Shown here: piece after piece, positions 17,041 through 25,561 of the stretch | Numbering within the stretch: position 1 is the stretch's first letter | Layout of the letters: the number at the start of each line of letters is the position of its first letter | Source of the DNA: Syntrophaceticus schinkii | GTDB lineage: Bacteria; Bacillota; DSM-12270; Thermacetogeniales; Thermacetogeniaceae | DNA: 39,073 nucleotides | Direction of reading: 5' to 3' | Assembly: GCF_000946815.1 (NCBI RefSeq) | Contig: NZ_CDRZ01000241.1 | Span: 1-39,073, forward strand | The notes under the pieces: generated by a model | Seen by the model: only the letters and a program-made list of their open reading frames with translations | What the model was told of the DNA's origin: nothing | The model's database searches: none | Program-made: the position numbers and the translations under genes

Positions 17041-17361
17041 TGGTTGGTGAAGTGAGATGTGGGAAGTGGGAGGTTGGAAGTGAGAATAGATGTGGGTTCG
17101 GTGTTCGGTGTTCGGTCAAGACATGGGTAACACAAATGTCTCAACACATAGGGAACACTCCAGGCAAGAGAACCATCCCAGTATGGTTAGTGGTTAGTCG
17201 TTAGCCGTTGGAAAAAGATGATGGATTGTGCGAGGGGCGCGTGCAAGGGGGACTCCCCGGTGCAGGCGAACCCGCTCCCTTATCCAAACAAGTGAGACAA
17301 GAGAACCGTCCCCGCGTCTCACAAGTGAGACAAGAGAACCGTCCCCGCGTCTCACCGCGTC
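17041..17361. repeat. Repeat mosaic between the convergent glycan operons
   Basis: No gene. Contains the 40-bp element (17054-17093) and 29-bp element (17194-17222) that also precede the GT4-PMI gene; GTTCGGT tandem units at about 17097-17117; a GTGCA-type hairpin with GGGGACTCCCC (17239-17267); and two tandem hairpins with perfect 7-bp stems GTGAGAC / GTCTCAC at 17292-17322 and 17325-17355 around AAGAGAACCGTCCCCGC, period 33. A last CGCGTCTCAC arm reaches the stop of the minus-strand gene at 17362. These inverted repeats could act as a bidirectional end for both operons although no T-run is present. Confidence 0.8.
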
Positions 17362-20300
17362 TCACTCTTTCCTGATTTCTTCTGGGATCAGGTCGCCCAC
17401 ACGCCCGGTTGCCAGACACATATAGCTGTCTGCGGCACCGTAGTAAACCAGGATCTCGTCATCTGCATCCAGGATCTCCTTGTCTTCAGCAGGAACTGCC
17501 CCACAGGTGAAGACCACATTGGGGATCCAGGTTTCTCCGGGTATGCCGATTTCATGCTCGGTTTCCGGAGAGAGGATGGGGTTGGGGGAGCGGTAGATGA
17601 CTCGTTCCGGGTTATCCAGTGGAACCAGCATTACCCCTAACCTGTAGACGCGTTCTTTATCGACTCCATGATAGATCATCAGCCAGCCGTACTTTGTTTT
17701 GATCGGTTGAGAACCCGCACCGATCTTCAGGAAGTCCCACATCTTGCCGGGGCGCGGCCCCATGATGATCGAATGCTCCTCTTTGGGAACAGGAAACTCC
17801 AGCTTATCCATGTAGGATACCCAGATGCTGGGTTCGATGCGGTGATAGATGATATATTTGTCATTGATCTTTTCCGGGAAGAGGAAGGCATCTTTATCCC
17901 AGATATCCCGGAAGGCAAGCCCTTTGCGCTTCCATCTATAAAATCTCTTGTTGATGAAGTCATCGACGGAAATAGAGGCTGCCGCGATCTGGGCAATTAC
18001 CCCGTCATAGGCGGTGTACAGCATGATAAGCTCGTCACCGATGATCACCACCCGCGGGTCCTCCACTCCCTTCTTTTCCTGTTCTGTCTGCGGGACAAAG
18101 ATGGGATCCGGGAGTCGCTCCAGAACACGATAACCATCTGTGACAGCCAATCCGATGCGGGAAACCTCATCATCCCCGAAAGCCCTGTACAGAAGATAGA
18201 CCTTATCCTTGATGCGCACTGCTGCGGCATTCAACACATACCTGCTTTCCCAGGGATTATCTTTGATCGGGTTGAGAATGGGGTTACCCGGGTAGCGCAC
18301 CAGCGGCTTTGCCGGCGGATAGTCCTGAGTTTCCTGCACAACCACTGTGACATCCTTGGGTTTGATCCCCAGCAGGACATCCAGCAGGTCATCATCGGCT
18401 TTCCCGTCCCCAATGGACTGGGCAATCCGCTGCAGGATCGATCCGGGGTCAAAACCCAGTTCAGCATGGATTTCCTCCAGGAAGTCGTGGTTGAACCACC
18501 TTTCTTCCACATGGGAGGACATGGGGGTAGGGATTCCTGTTCCCCCCTTGGAACTGTAACTGGCCCAACTCCAGGCGGAGCAGGGAATAAAGGTACCATC
18601 CTCAAGAACCTGGCTCACCCCGTAGCCGTTACACATCGCTTTCAGCATCTGTGCCTCACCCGCATGACCGGTGAGTGTAATTTTCTGTGCCAGAATGCGC
18701 GCCGCTCTGACCAGTGCGCGGTGGTGGTAGTTTTCAAAGATATTATAAGCGGAAAAGGGAGTGGATTCGAAGCGACCGATGAGAGAGTTGCGGATCTTCA
18801 ATCCCAGCTTTCTTCTCTCTTTGGCATAGGTTTGGTATAAGAGCGAATAATTCTGGGCGATCATGATCTGTCTGCCGATAAAGAGGAAGAAGCGCAGTTT
18901 GGGATATTTGCCTCCTACCCCTTTGCTCAAGGGGCTGATTACCTGTCTCGTTGTCAGCTTATTGAGATCGGAGATCTTGCCCAGCTTGAATGTTCCTTCC
19001 ATGAAACTATCTCCCAGGATCAGGGGTTTGAGTTCAACCTCTTCCATATTCTCCGGATCCAGGTTATCTAATATCCACAGGAGTGTCCGGTCAGCCCACT
19101 TTCTCGTTTCAATCAAATTGGCCACGGTAACTGCGTCCCGCGGAAACATTTTACACAAGAGCTCACGTGGTGTATGGCAGCCCTTGGGGATCATGATATT
19201 TAACGGAGGGAACCTCATCAAGGCCTCCTCAAAGATCTCCTCTTTAATGCCGAAGATCCTTGGGTAGCCGAGCAGCTGGAAGATTCCTTCAACAGCTTGC
19301 CTGGTGCCCTCCTCTGTATAGACATTTCCAGGGGAGAGGTGATCCATCGTTTCTTCCAGAGCTTCCATAGTCTCTTCCAGACGGGAGGCGATGGCTCTGG
19401 AGTTGGAGTCTGCAGAGATGAGGAGATTATTTTCCAGGAAGTCATGGAATTTTTCGCTGTAGCGTGTCTGGAGCCGATTGAACAACCCCGCAGTCCAGAC
19501 ATCCTGGCCTCCTCGCCATTTAATGCACTTAGGAAGAACTATTGGTTTGCCGGGGATAAACTCCAGGTAGTCAGCAGGGATAAGTGGAGGCTTATGCTTC
19601 CATGACTTTTCTTTCCATCTCCTGATGAAGTTGAGACTGCCATGCAGGAAAAACCTTCGCTGCTCATCCTTTTTGCTTTCGGCGCGGCTGGAAAGAATGG
19701 CAGCCGCATAAGTGCTTTTTTCGCTGGCCAGTTCTTCCTGGAGGGCTTCCAGATGCTCCAGGAATCCAGCCATTCTTCCACAGAAAACAGCGGTGAGGGC
19801 CTCCAGAACATCTTCTTTTTTTGCATCCGGGGCAAAACTGTAGTGGGAGAGGAGACTGTATACGGTATTCGCCCAGGTTCTCCCATCCAGATGAAAATCC
19901 CGCGTCGGTGAGGTGACACTGCGCTCCAGTGCTGTAAACAATTCTTGCGGGCAGGCGGTGGCTAATAGGTCGCGGTACTGGTTGAATCCGTTTCTAAAGA
20001 AGTGGATTAGTGCCCTGGTATCATAGGTCTGGGCTGCAGGAACATCCTGGTGGGGCTCCAAGCCGTAGATGTCGGGTGAGCGCAGCACGACCCTCTTTTC
20101 TTTCCAAAACTCCTCCTCCCGCCGGATGCTTTCAAACATATATTCTGCAAAATCCTTGAAAACATAGGATACCTTATCCAGGGAGGCGTATTCCATCCTG
20201 AATCCTAAAGGTACCTCACAGATCCTTCTCTGTTGGATGATCGCTGTTGTGATCAGCCAGGGATCGATGCCAAAACCCCGGGTCTGATCCACCCAGAACT

Positions 20301-20910
20301 TGATGGCTGTACAGTATTCTTCCACCATATCATGGGAAATGGCATAGGTTCCGCTGATGGCGTCGGAAATCCTGTACCCGAAAAATGTTTCCAGAAGGGG
20401 TCCCAGGAAGAGTTTTCCTAACAGATCCTCAAAGTACTGTCTGCGAAAAGAGGTGAGAACCAGGTCGTAGCCATACTGGAGCGGTTTCAGCATGCGCTGT
20501 ATCGATCCCGGCTGCAGCCCGGACCCCTTGCCGATGATATCCGCGGCTAAAATGGCCAGATCTGCCTCCAGCCTGTCGGCCAGTTCCAGGAGTGCCCTGA
20601 TGCTCATTCCCCTGCCGTTGGCTCCCTCAAGCATTAAAAACTCCATGTGCGGTACCTGCAGCTTTTTGTCTTTTATAGCCTCCAGAGCTTCCTTGCCCGC
20701 GGGGTCCCCAGCACAGATAATGATTGCCTTATCTGTGGCTTTCATGCTAACAAGGCCGTCTTCTACCACTTTCAAAACCAGGGGAAGGGTATCGACCTCA
20801 TTATAAAAGGGGATCCCTACCACCAGGTTGACACCTTCATACCTCCGGGCTTTTTCCAGGGGCCCGGCGATGCTTTTTTCAAAAAGTGTTTCGGAATCTA
20901 ATATTCCCAT
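17362..20910 (-). CDS. Glycosyltransferase-GH130 phosphorylase fusion
   Basis: 1182 residues, start ATG at 20910 (complement). Residues ~25-270 are a GT-A type transferase: NLVVGIPFYNEVDTLPLVLK, a nucleotide-binding region ending in LAILAADIIGKGSG (a DxD-like site is not classical), and FGYRISDAISGTYAISHDM, reminiscent of glucosyl- or mannosylglycerate synthases (GT81/GT78-like). Residues ~270-860 are mostly helical with no domain I recognise. Residues ~862-1182 are GH130: YPGNPILNPI, YVLNAAAVRIKDKVYLLYRA, GVEDPRVVIIGDELIMLYTA, then DKDAFLFPEKI and WLMIYHGVD. GH130 enzymes are phosphorylases or hydrolases of beta-mannosides. No signal peptide. It overlaps manB by 13 nt, so it is translated from a manC-manB transcript. 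Its stop codon falls in a hairpin repeat. Confidence 0.88.
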   Translation of the reverse strand: MGILDSETLFEKSIAGPLEKARRYEGVNLVVGIPFYNEVDTLPLVLKVVEDGLVSMKATDKAIIICAGDPAGKEALEAIKDKKLQVPHMEFLMLEGANGRGMSIRALLELADRLEADLAILAADIIGKGSGLQPGSIQRMLKPLQYGYDLVLTSFRRQYFEDLLGKLFLGPLLETFFGYRISDAISGTYAISHDMVEEYCTAIKFWVDQTRGFGIDPWLITTAIIQQRRICEVPLGFRMEYASLDKVSYVFKDFAEYMFESIRREEEFWKEKRVVLRSPDIYGLEPHQDVPAAQTYDTRALIHFFRNGFNQYRDLLATACPQELFTALERSVTSPTRDFHLDGRTWANTVYSLLSHYSFAPDAKKEDVLEALTAVFCGRMAGFLEHLEALQEELASEKSTYAAAILSSRAESKKDEQRRFFLHGSLNFIRRWKEKSWKHKPPLIPADYLEFIPGKPIVLPKCIKWRGGQDVWTAGLFNRLQTRYSEKFHDFLENNLLISADSNSRAIASRLEETMEALEETMDHLSPGNVYTEEGTRQAVEGIFQLLGYPRIFGIKEEIFEEALMRFPPLNIMIPKGCHTPRELLCKMFPRDAVTVANLIETRKWADRTLLWILDNLDPENMEEVELKPLILGDSFMEGTFKLGKISDLNKLTTRQVISPLSKGVGGKYPKLRFFLFIGRQIMIAQNYSLLYQTYAKERRKLGLKIRNSLIGRFESTPFSAYNIFENYHHRALVRAARILAQKITLTGHAGEAQMLKAMCNGYGVSQVLEDGTFIPCSAWSWASYSSKGGTGIPTPMSSHVEERWFNHDFLEEIHAELGFDPGSILQRIAQSIGDGKADDDLLDVLLGIKPKDVTVVVQETQDYPPAKPLVRYPGNPILNPIKDNPWESRYVLNAAAVRIKDKVYLLYRAFGDDEVSRIGLAVTDGYRVLERLPDPIFVPQTEQEKKGVEDPRVVIIGDELIMLYTAYDGVIAQIAAASISVDDFINKRFYRWKRKGLAFRDIWDKDAFLFPEKINDKYIIYHRIEPSIWVSYMDKLEFPVPKEEHSIIMGPRPGKMWDFLKIGAGSQPIKTKYGWLMIYHGVDKERVYRLGVMLVPLDNPERVIYRSPNPILSPETEHEIGIPGETWIPNVVFTCGAVPAEDKEILDADDEILVYYGAADSYMCLATGRVGDLIPEEIRKE

Positions 20911-22274
20911 TCAAAATCACCCACCTCTTTAAACTGCCTGACAGCATTTTTCATAATTTTGCAGATTTTCTCCAACCCTTGTGGTGTTTTAGCTTCACAC
21001 CTGGCCACCAGGACAGGTTGGGTATTGGATGCGCGTACCAGGCCCCAACCTTCGGGAAAGAGCACCCGCACCCCATCCACATTGATAATTTCATACTCCC
21101 GACGGAAGTGTTCCTTGATGCCGGCGACAACTGCAAATTTTTCCTGCTCGGGGCAGGGAATTCTGGTTTCAGCGGTGGAGTAATAGTGAGGGATCGTTGT
21201 CAGGAGTTGGGAAAGGGGTTGTTCCGTTTTCGACAAAATTCTAAGAAGTCTTCCTGTTGCATAAAAGGCATCGTCATAGCCATAATATTCATCAGCAAAA
21301 AACATATGACCCGACATTTCTCCTGTGAAAACAGCTCCGGTTTCTTTCATTTTCGCCTTGATCAGGGAGTGTCCGGTTTTATAAAAGACAGGTTTGCCCC
21401 CCAGCCGCTCGATCTCATCCACCAAGGCCATAGAGCACTTAACCTCCACTATGGCCAGTTCTCCGGGGTTTTTGGCCAGGATCTCCCGCCAAAAGAGACA
21501 CATCAGTCGGTCACCCCAGACCACCTCACCCTGGTCATCGATTACACCGATGCGGTCGGCATCACCGTCATAGGCGACTCCCAGGTCGGCTCCGTTTTTG
21601 AGCACTGCTTTCTTGAGCTCAACCAGGTTGGCGGTTTTCACCGGGTCCGGGTGGTGGTTGGGGAAGGTCCCATTGGACTCACAGTAAAGGGGAATCACCT
21701 CACACCCCCAATTATGCATAATCTTTTCAGCAAAGAGTGATGCAGTGCCATTGCCGCAGTCCACCGCAACCTTTAGGCTGCGTGGTCCCAGCTTAACTTT
21801 TTCTGCAAGCATCATTAAAAATGGTTCAGAGACATCTTTTACCTTCAGGGTGCCGCTGCCGGACCGGAATTCTTTGGAGATAATCATATTTTTTAAGCGC
21901 TGTATTTCCTCGCCGTAAATGGTGCCGGGGCCACAGGCTAACTTGAAACCATTATCCTCCGGGGGATTGTGGCTGCCGGTGATCATCACTCCGCCGTCGA
22001 TCTTACAGTATTCCCTGGCAAAGTAAAGGATCGGTGTGACGACCAGTCCTATATCCACAACATGGCAGCCGGCATCCAAGAGTCCCTCCAACAGTGCTTT
22101 GTGCAGCCTTTCAGAGCTGAGGCGGTTATCCCTGCCCACCAACACCTTATTTGATCCGCTATCCAGGACATAGCTTCCAAAAGCCTGCCCGATCTCTCTT
22201 ACCGTTTCATCGGTCAGGTCGCGGTCTGCATGTCCGCGGATGTCATACTGCCGAAAAATCTCAATATTCATCAT
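20898..22274 (-). CDS. manB: Phosphomannomutase/phosphoglucomutase
   Basis: 458 residues from ATG 22274 (complement) with AAGGAG just upstream; a second ATG three bases on is equally possible. Interconverts mannose-6-phosphate and mannose-1-phosphate (or the glucose forms). Four-domain alpha-D-phosphohexomutase: N-terminal FRQYDIRG, active-site phosphoserine 101 in GVMITGSHNPPEDNGFK, Mg site in YDGDADRIGV (around 236), sugar-specificity loop GEMSGHMFF (around 318) and phosphate-binding VRASNTQPVLVARCEA near the C-terminus. The GEMSGH loop is the type shared by bifunctional PMM/PGM enzymes. It lies between manC (67 nt upstream) and the GT-GH130 gene (13-nt overlap), which points to mannose use. 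Confidence 0.95.
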   Translation of the reverse strand: MMNIEIFRQYDIRGHADRDLTDETVREIGQAFGSYVLDSGSNKVLVGRDNRLSSERLHKALLEGLLDAGCHVVDIGLVVTPILYFAREYCKIDGGVMITGSHNPPEDNGFKLACGPGTIYGEEIQRLKNMIISKEFRSGSGTLKVKDVSEPFLMMLAEKVKLGPRSLKVAVDCGNGTASLFAEKIMHNWGCEVIPLYCESNGTFPNHHPDPVKTANLVELKKAVLKNGADLGVAYDGDADRIGVIDDQGEVVWGDRLMCLFWREILAKNPGELAIVEVKCSMALVDEIERLGGKPVFYKTGHSLIKAKMKETGAVFTGEMSGHMFFADEYYGYDDAFYATGRLLRILSKTEQPLSQLLTTIPHYYSTAETRIPCPEQEKFAVVAGIKEHFRREYEIINVDGVRVLFPEGWGLVRASNTQPVLVARCEAKTPQGLEKICKIMKNAVRQFKEVGDFEWEY

Positions 22275-22341
22275 AATGTCTCCTTATAGGCAGTAGTCAG
22301 AAAGTAAATTACTCAATTACTCAAGCCTGACCCCACCGTTT

Positions 22342-23412
22342 TCATAATATCTCCTTATAGCCATTTTCCTGCAGAGCCGTGATTACTTTTTTTAGTTCCT
22401 GGGCCTTCTGTTTATGGCAGATGAGTATGCTTCCCTCACTCTCCACAACAATCAGGTCATGAACACCTAAGGTGGCGACCATCTTATCTGAGTTTTGCAC
22501 AAGTGTGTTGGTTGTGTCTACCAGCACACCGCGCCCTTCCATTATATTTCCATTGATGTCCTTCTCCTTATAGGACTCCAGAGCAGTCCATGAGCCCACA
22601 TCATCCCAGCCGAAATCTCCGGGTATCACCAGGACTTCTCGCGCCTTTTCCATGACACCGTAGTCGATGGATATTCTGGGTAGCCGGACATAGACTTCCT
22701 GTAAAACCTGGGGGTATCTCGTTGTGCCTGCAACTTCTTCAATCTTTTCTAAGCCTTCTGCCAGGGAGGGGAGGTGCTCTCCGATCAGGTGCCTGATCAC
22801 ATCCGCTCTCCAGACAAAGATCCCGCTGTTCCAAAAATAATTGCCGCTTTCCAGGAACCCGACTGCTTGTTGGCGGTCGGGTTTTTCCGTAAACCGCTTT
22901 ACATGATAGGAGGGAATTCCAGCAAAGTTCTGATAATACTGGCCTCTGGCGATATAACCGAAACCGGTTTCCGGGCGATTGGCTGTAATGCCGATGGTGA
23001 CCGTGTGGTTTTCCTCAGCTGCGTCAACTGCACCTCTCAGGACCTCTAAAAAGCGGTCCTCATCAGCAATATAATGATCCGCGGGCAGCACAACCATTAC
23101 TCCCGCGGCATCCTTCTGCTGGACAATTACTGCGGCAAGGCCAATAGCAGCGGCTGTATCCCGACCGCAGGGTTCGAGAATGATGTTACCCTCGGGGATC
23201 TCGGGCACCTGGTGCCTGACGATCTGTTGATGGCTTGCTGCTGTAATAATATAGATGTTTTCGGGAGCCAGAAACCTTTCCATCCTGCTGACTGTTCTTT
23301 GGAGCATGGTCTGATCCCCGATCAGCTTGAGGAACTGCTTGGGAAGGCACTGCCTGCTTTTAGGCCAGAACCTTTCTCCGCGGCCCCCGGCCATAATCAC
23401 GGCGTGGGTCAT
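22342..23412 (-). CDS. manC: Mannose-1-phosphate guanylyltransferase, short form without isomerase domain
   Basis: 356 residues from ATG 23412 (complement) with GGAAAGGAGAG upstream. Makes GDP-mannose from GTP and mannose-1-phosphate. Signature at the N-terminus MAGGRGERFWPKSRQCLPKQF in part, then VLPADHYIADEDRF (metal-binding region), TGFGYIARG, VKRFTEKPD, FWNSGIFVWRAD, and SIDYGVMEKAREVLVIPGDFGWDDVGSW. The protein ends after the left-handed helix region (VDTTNTLVQNSDKMVATLGVHDLIVVESEG) and has no cupin; the missing type II isomerase domain is found on the GT4 protein at 15679-17040. First gene of a minus-strand operon manC-manB-GT/GH130. Confidence 0.95.
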   Translation of the reverse strand: MTHAVIMAGGRGERFWPKSRQCLPKQFLKLIGDQTMLQRTVSRMERFLAPENIYIITAASHQQIVRHQVPEIPEGNIILEPCGRDTAAAIGLAAVIVQQKDAAGVMVVLPADHYIADEDRFLEVLRGAVDAAEENHTVTIGITANRPETGFGYIARGQYYQNFAGIPSYHVKRFTEKPDRQQAVGFLESGNYFWNSGIFVWRADVIRHLIGEHLPSLAEGLEKIEEVAGTTRYPQVLQEVYVRLPRISIDYGVMEKAREVLVIPGDFGWDDVGSWTALESYKEKDINGNIMEGRGVLVDTTNTLVQNSDKMVATLGVHDLIVVESEGSILICHKQKAQELKKVITALQENGYKEIL

Positions 23413-23926
23413 GAGATCACTCTCCTTTCCGTCATGTATTAATTTATCATTGAATGTTCTATGGGATAGTCTGATAAGGGTTTAATGTGTGAGATGGTGA
23501 GGCATGTCCGGCGACTGTCTAAAGTACTCAACTATAGATAACCCCGCGGGTACCTGTGATAGCGCAAATATGAAACTATATAGAATATAATAGAATATAT
23601 CCTTTCGAAACAATGGTTAAATACTTCATCTAGACTGTTTAAAACTGTTTAGACCAGATTTATTATACATAATACCACTATATCCAGATAAAAACAACTC
23701 AAGCGCAAGCTGGTGCGCAAACCGGTGACTGTCCCCATTTTGCCTCTTATGATCCCTCAATAGCATGAAGAAAAAAGATGATCATTTTAAAGGGAAAAGG
23801 GAATAATTCTTTAGCAATAAAAAGAGGATATTTGCTTAAGATGTCAAAATTAAGCCTTGTGTCCTTCTGTTTGTAACTAAAGAGATAATTCTTATAGAAT
23901 ATTTCATCTGAGGAGTTGAATTTTTA
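23413..23926. other. AT-rich divergent intergenic stretch
   Basis: About 500 bp without a gene between divergently transcribed manC (minus) and the HD-GYP gene (plus). One decayed hairpin repeat lies at 23717-23743: GCAAA / TTTGC around GGTGACTGTCCCC, the inverted form of the family core. ACTGTTTAAAACTGTTTAGA at about 23633-23652 is a short direct repeat of ACTGTTTA and could be an operator. A plausible plus-strand promoter is TTGTAA (23871-23876) with TAGAAT (23895-23900), 18-bp spacer, and GAGGAG at 23910-23915 for the HD-GYP gene. Confidence 0.5.
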
Positions 23927-25303
23927 GTGGAAAATAATGATCGAAATAAAAGCTTTATAGCTGATAGAGAAACCAAGAAGGTCCTGGAAAATATATTTGA
24001 GTTCTTTCCCGATCCAGCATTTATTATTGATAATTATGGTAGGGTTTTACAGTGGAACATCGCTATTGAAGAAATGACAGGTATAAAAAAAAAGGAGATA
24101 ATCCGCAAGGGAAACTTCACCCATTCAGTTTTATTTTACGGTGAGCCACGGCCTGTACTTGCGGATCTGGTGCTATTAGAAGAACAAGAAAGGCAGAAGT
24201 ACCTATCCTATTACGAAAATTTTGAAGAAAAAGGCGAAACCTTATATGGTGAGGTGTATACAAAAAACCTTTACGGTGATCAAGGGGCTTATATCTGGGC
24301 AAAGGCCTCTCCCTTGAGGGATCACCGAAAAAATGTCATTGGTGCTATAGAAGTTTTGAGGGATATCACTAGATTTAAGGAACTGGAAATCTCTTTTCGC
24401 CAGAAAGAGCAGCGTTTGGATATTGTGTTGGAAAACATGAGAGACATTGTTGGATATATAGATTTAGATGGAATAGTTCAACTTATCAGCCCTTCTCATA
24501 AAGATGTCCTGGGCTATGAAGAGGGAGAGTTTAATGGCAAATCTGTATTTAACTTTGTTCATCCAGAAGATATAGATGAAGTAAAACTTGCATTCAAAGA
24601 AATGATCGAAGATCATTCCCTGAAAAGAGTGCAGTACCGCTGTAAGCATTCGCAGGGGCATTATCTCTGGTTTGAAAGCATAGGAAAAAATACGAAGGAC
24701 GAAAAGGGCAATATAACAGGTGTAGTTATCGGTACGCGTGATATCACTGACCAAAAGTATGCCGAACAGGAAAATGAAAGAACTTTGATGCAGCTGAGAA
24801 GTGCACTTGAAGGAATTGTCCAGGCAATAATAAAAACAGTCGAGACCAGGGATCCGTATACTGCCGGACACCAAAGAAGAGTTGCCCAGATCGCTTGTGC
24901 AATAGCCAAAGAAATTGGGCTTCCAAAAGACCGGATCGAAGCGACCAGAATAGCTGCACTGATCCATGATATAGGTAAAATTAATGTGCCTTCTGAAATA
25001 CTGACTAAACCCGGTAAAATTGATGAAAATGAGTGGAATATTATTAAAACACACCCTGAAGTTGGCTATGATATTTTAAAAGAAATAGAGTTTCCCTGGC
25101 CGATAGCGGATATAATTATACAGCATCATGAAAGGATAAATGGTACAGGTTATCCGTCCGGCATGACAGGAGAAGAAATTTCCATAGAGGCAAAGATCTT
25201 AGCAGTAGCAGATGTAGTGGAAGCCATGAGTTCTCATCGACCTTATCGTCCTGCTCTGGGCATTGAGAAGGCCTTAGAGGAAATAACAGCAAAAAAAGGT
25301 TGA
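23927..25303 (+). CDS. PAS-PAS-HD-GYP c-di-GMP phosphodiesterase, 3' end frameshifted
   Basis: 458 residues from GTG 23927. Two PAS sensor domains (about 15-150 and 155-285; FPDPAFIIDNYGRVLQWN and MRDIVGYIDLDGIVQLISPS) lead to an HD-GYP domain (about 295-458) with GHQRRVAQIACAIAKEIG, the metal-binding HD in HDIGKINVP (about 345) and HHERINGTGYPSG (about 398-410), and DVVEAMSSHRPYRPALG. These residues predict hydrolysis of cyclic di-GMP. No membrane helix, so it senses a cytoplasmic signal. The frame stops at 25303 in ITAKKG, right after an A7 run (25291-25297). Removing one A continues the reading as KKVEFFWDNAVDACVKLF to TGA 25371-25373, the normal HD-GYP ending, so the last ~23 residues are frameshifted. 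Either a recent indel or sequence error. Confidence 0.88.
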   Translation: MENNDRNKSFIADRETKKVLENIFEFFPDPAFIIDNYGRVLQWNIAIEEMTGIKKKEIIRKGNFTHSVLFYGEPRPVLADLVLLEEQERQKYLSYYENFEEKGETLYGEVYTKNLYGDQGAYIWAKASPLRDHRKNVIGAIEVLRDITRFKELEISFRQKEQRLDIVLENMRDIVGYIDLDGIVQLISPSHKDVLGYEEGEFNGKSVFNFVHPEDIDEVKLAFKEMIEDHSLKRVQYRCKHSQGHYLWFESIGKNTKDEKGNITGVVIGTRDITDQKYAEQENERTLMQLRSALEGIVQAIIKTVETRDPYTAGHQRRVAQIACAIAKEIGLPKDRIEATRIAALIHDIGKINVPSEILTKPGKIDENEWNIIKTHPEVGYDILKEIEFPWPIADIIIQHHERINGTGYPSGMTGEEISIEAKILAVADVVEAMSSHRPYRPALGIEKALEEITAKKG

Positions 25304-25370
25304 GTTCTTTTGGGATAACGCAGTAGATGCCTGTGTAAAACTGTTTCGGGATTCTAATTTCAGATTTCAG

Positions 25371-25400
25371 TGAGGTGACAGAGGGACGGGAGGTCATGAA
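25371..25400. repeat. Degenerate hairpin repeat after the HD-GYP gene
   Basis: GGTGACAGAGGGACGGGAGGTCAT follows the restored HD-GYP stop codon (25371-25373) directly. GTGAC can pair with GTCAT with one G-U, and GAGGGACGG resembles the family core. Weak copy; reported for its position at a stop codon. Confidence 0.35.
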
Positions 25401-25561
25401 CGGATCATGGGGGCGGTTTTCTGGCACTTCACGTCTGTTCACCGTAGCACTCAATGGCTTTGATCCCTGTGTCGGTGCCGACCTGGCGTCTGGTTAAAAT
25501 TGCAATTTAATTGGCTTCATGTTAGAATTACCCTTGATTTTGTACGGATGTGAGGCGGTAA

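Noticed and set aside
17668-18840. Plus-strand ORF of 390 residues
   Set aside because: Antisense to the GH130 domain of the 1182-residue protein.
20886-21740. Plus-strand ORF of 284 residues
   Set aside because: Antisense to manB, which has all mutase motifs.
24464-25054. Minus-strand ORF of 196 residues
   Set aside because: Antisense to the PAS and HD-GYP domains.
25291-25298. Programmed -1 frameshift at the A7 run
   Set aside because: The frame that restores the protein is +1 (or -2) relative to the zero frame, not the -1 expected at A-AAA-AAG, so an indel is more likely.
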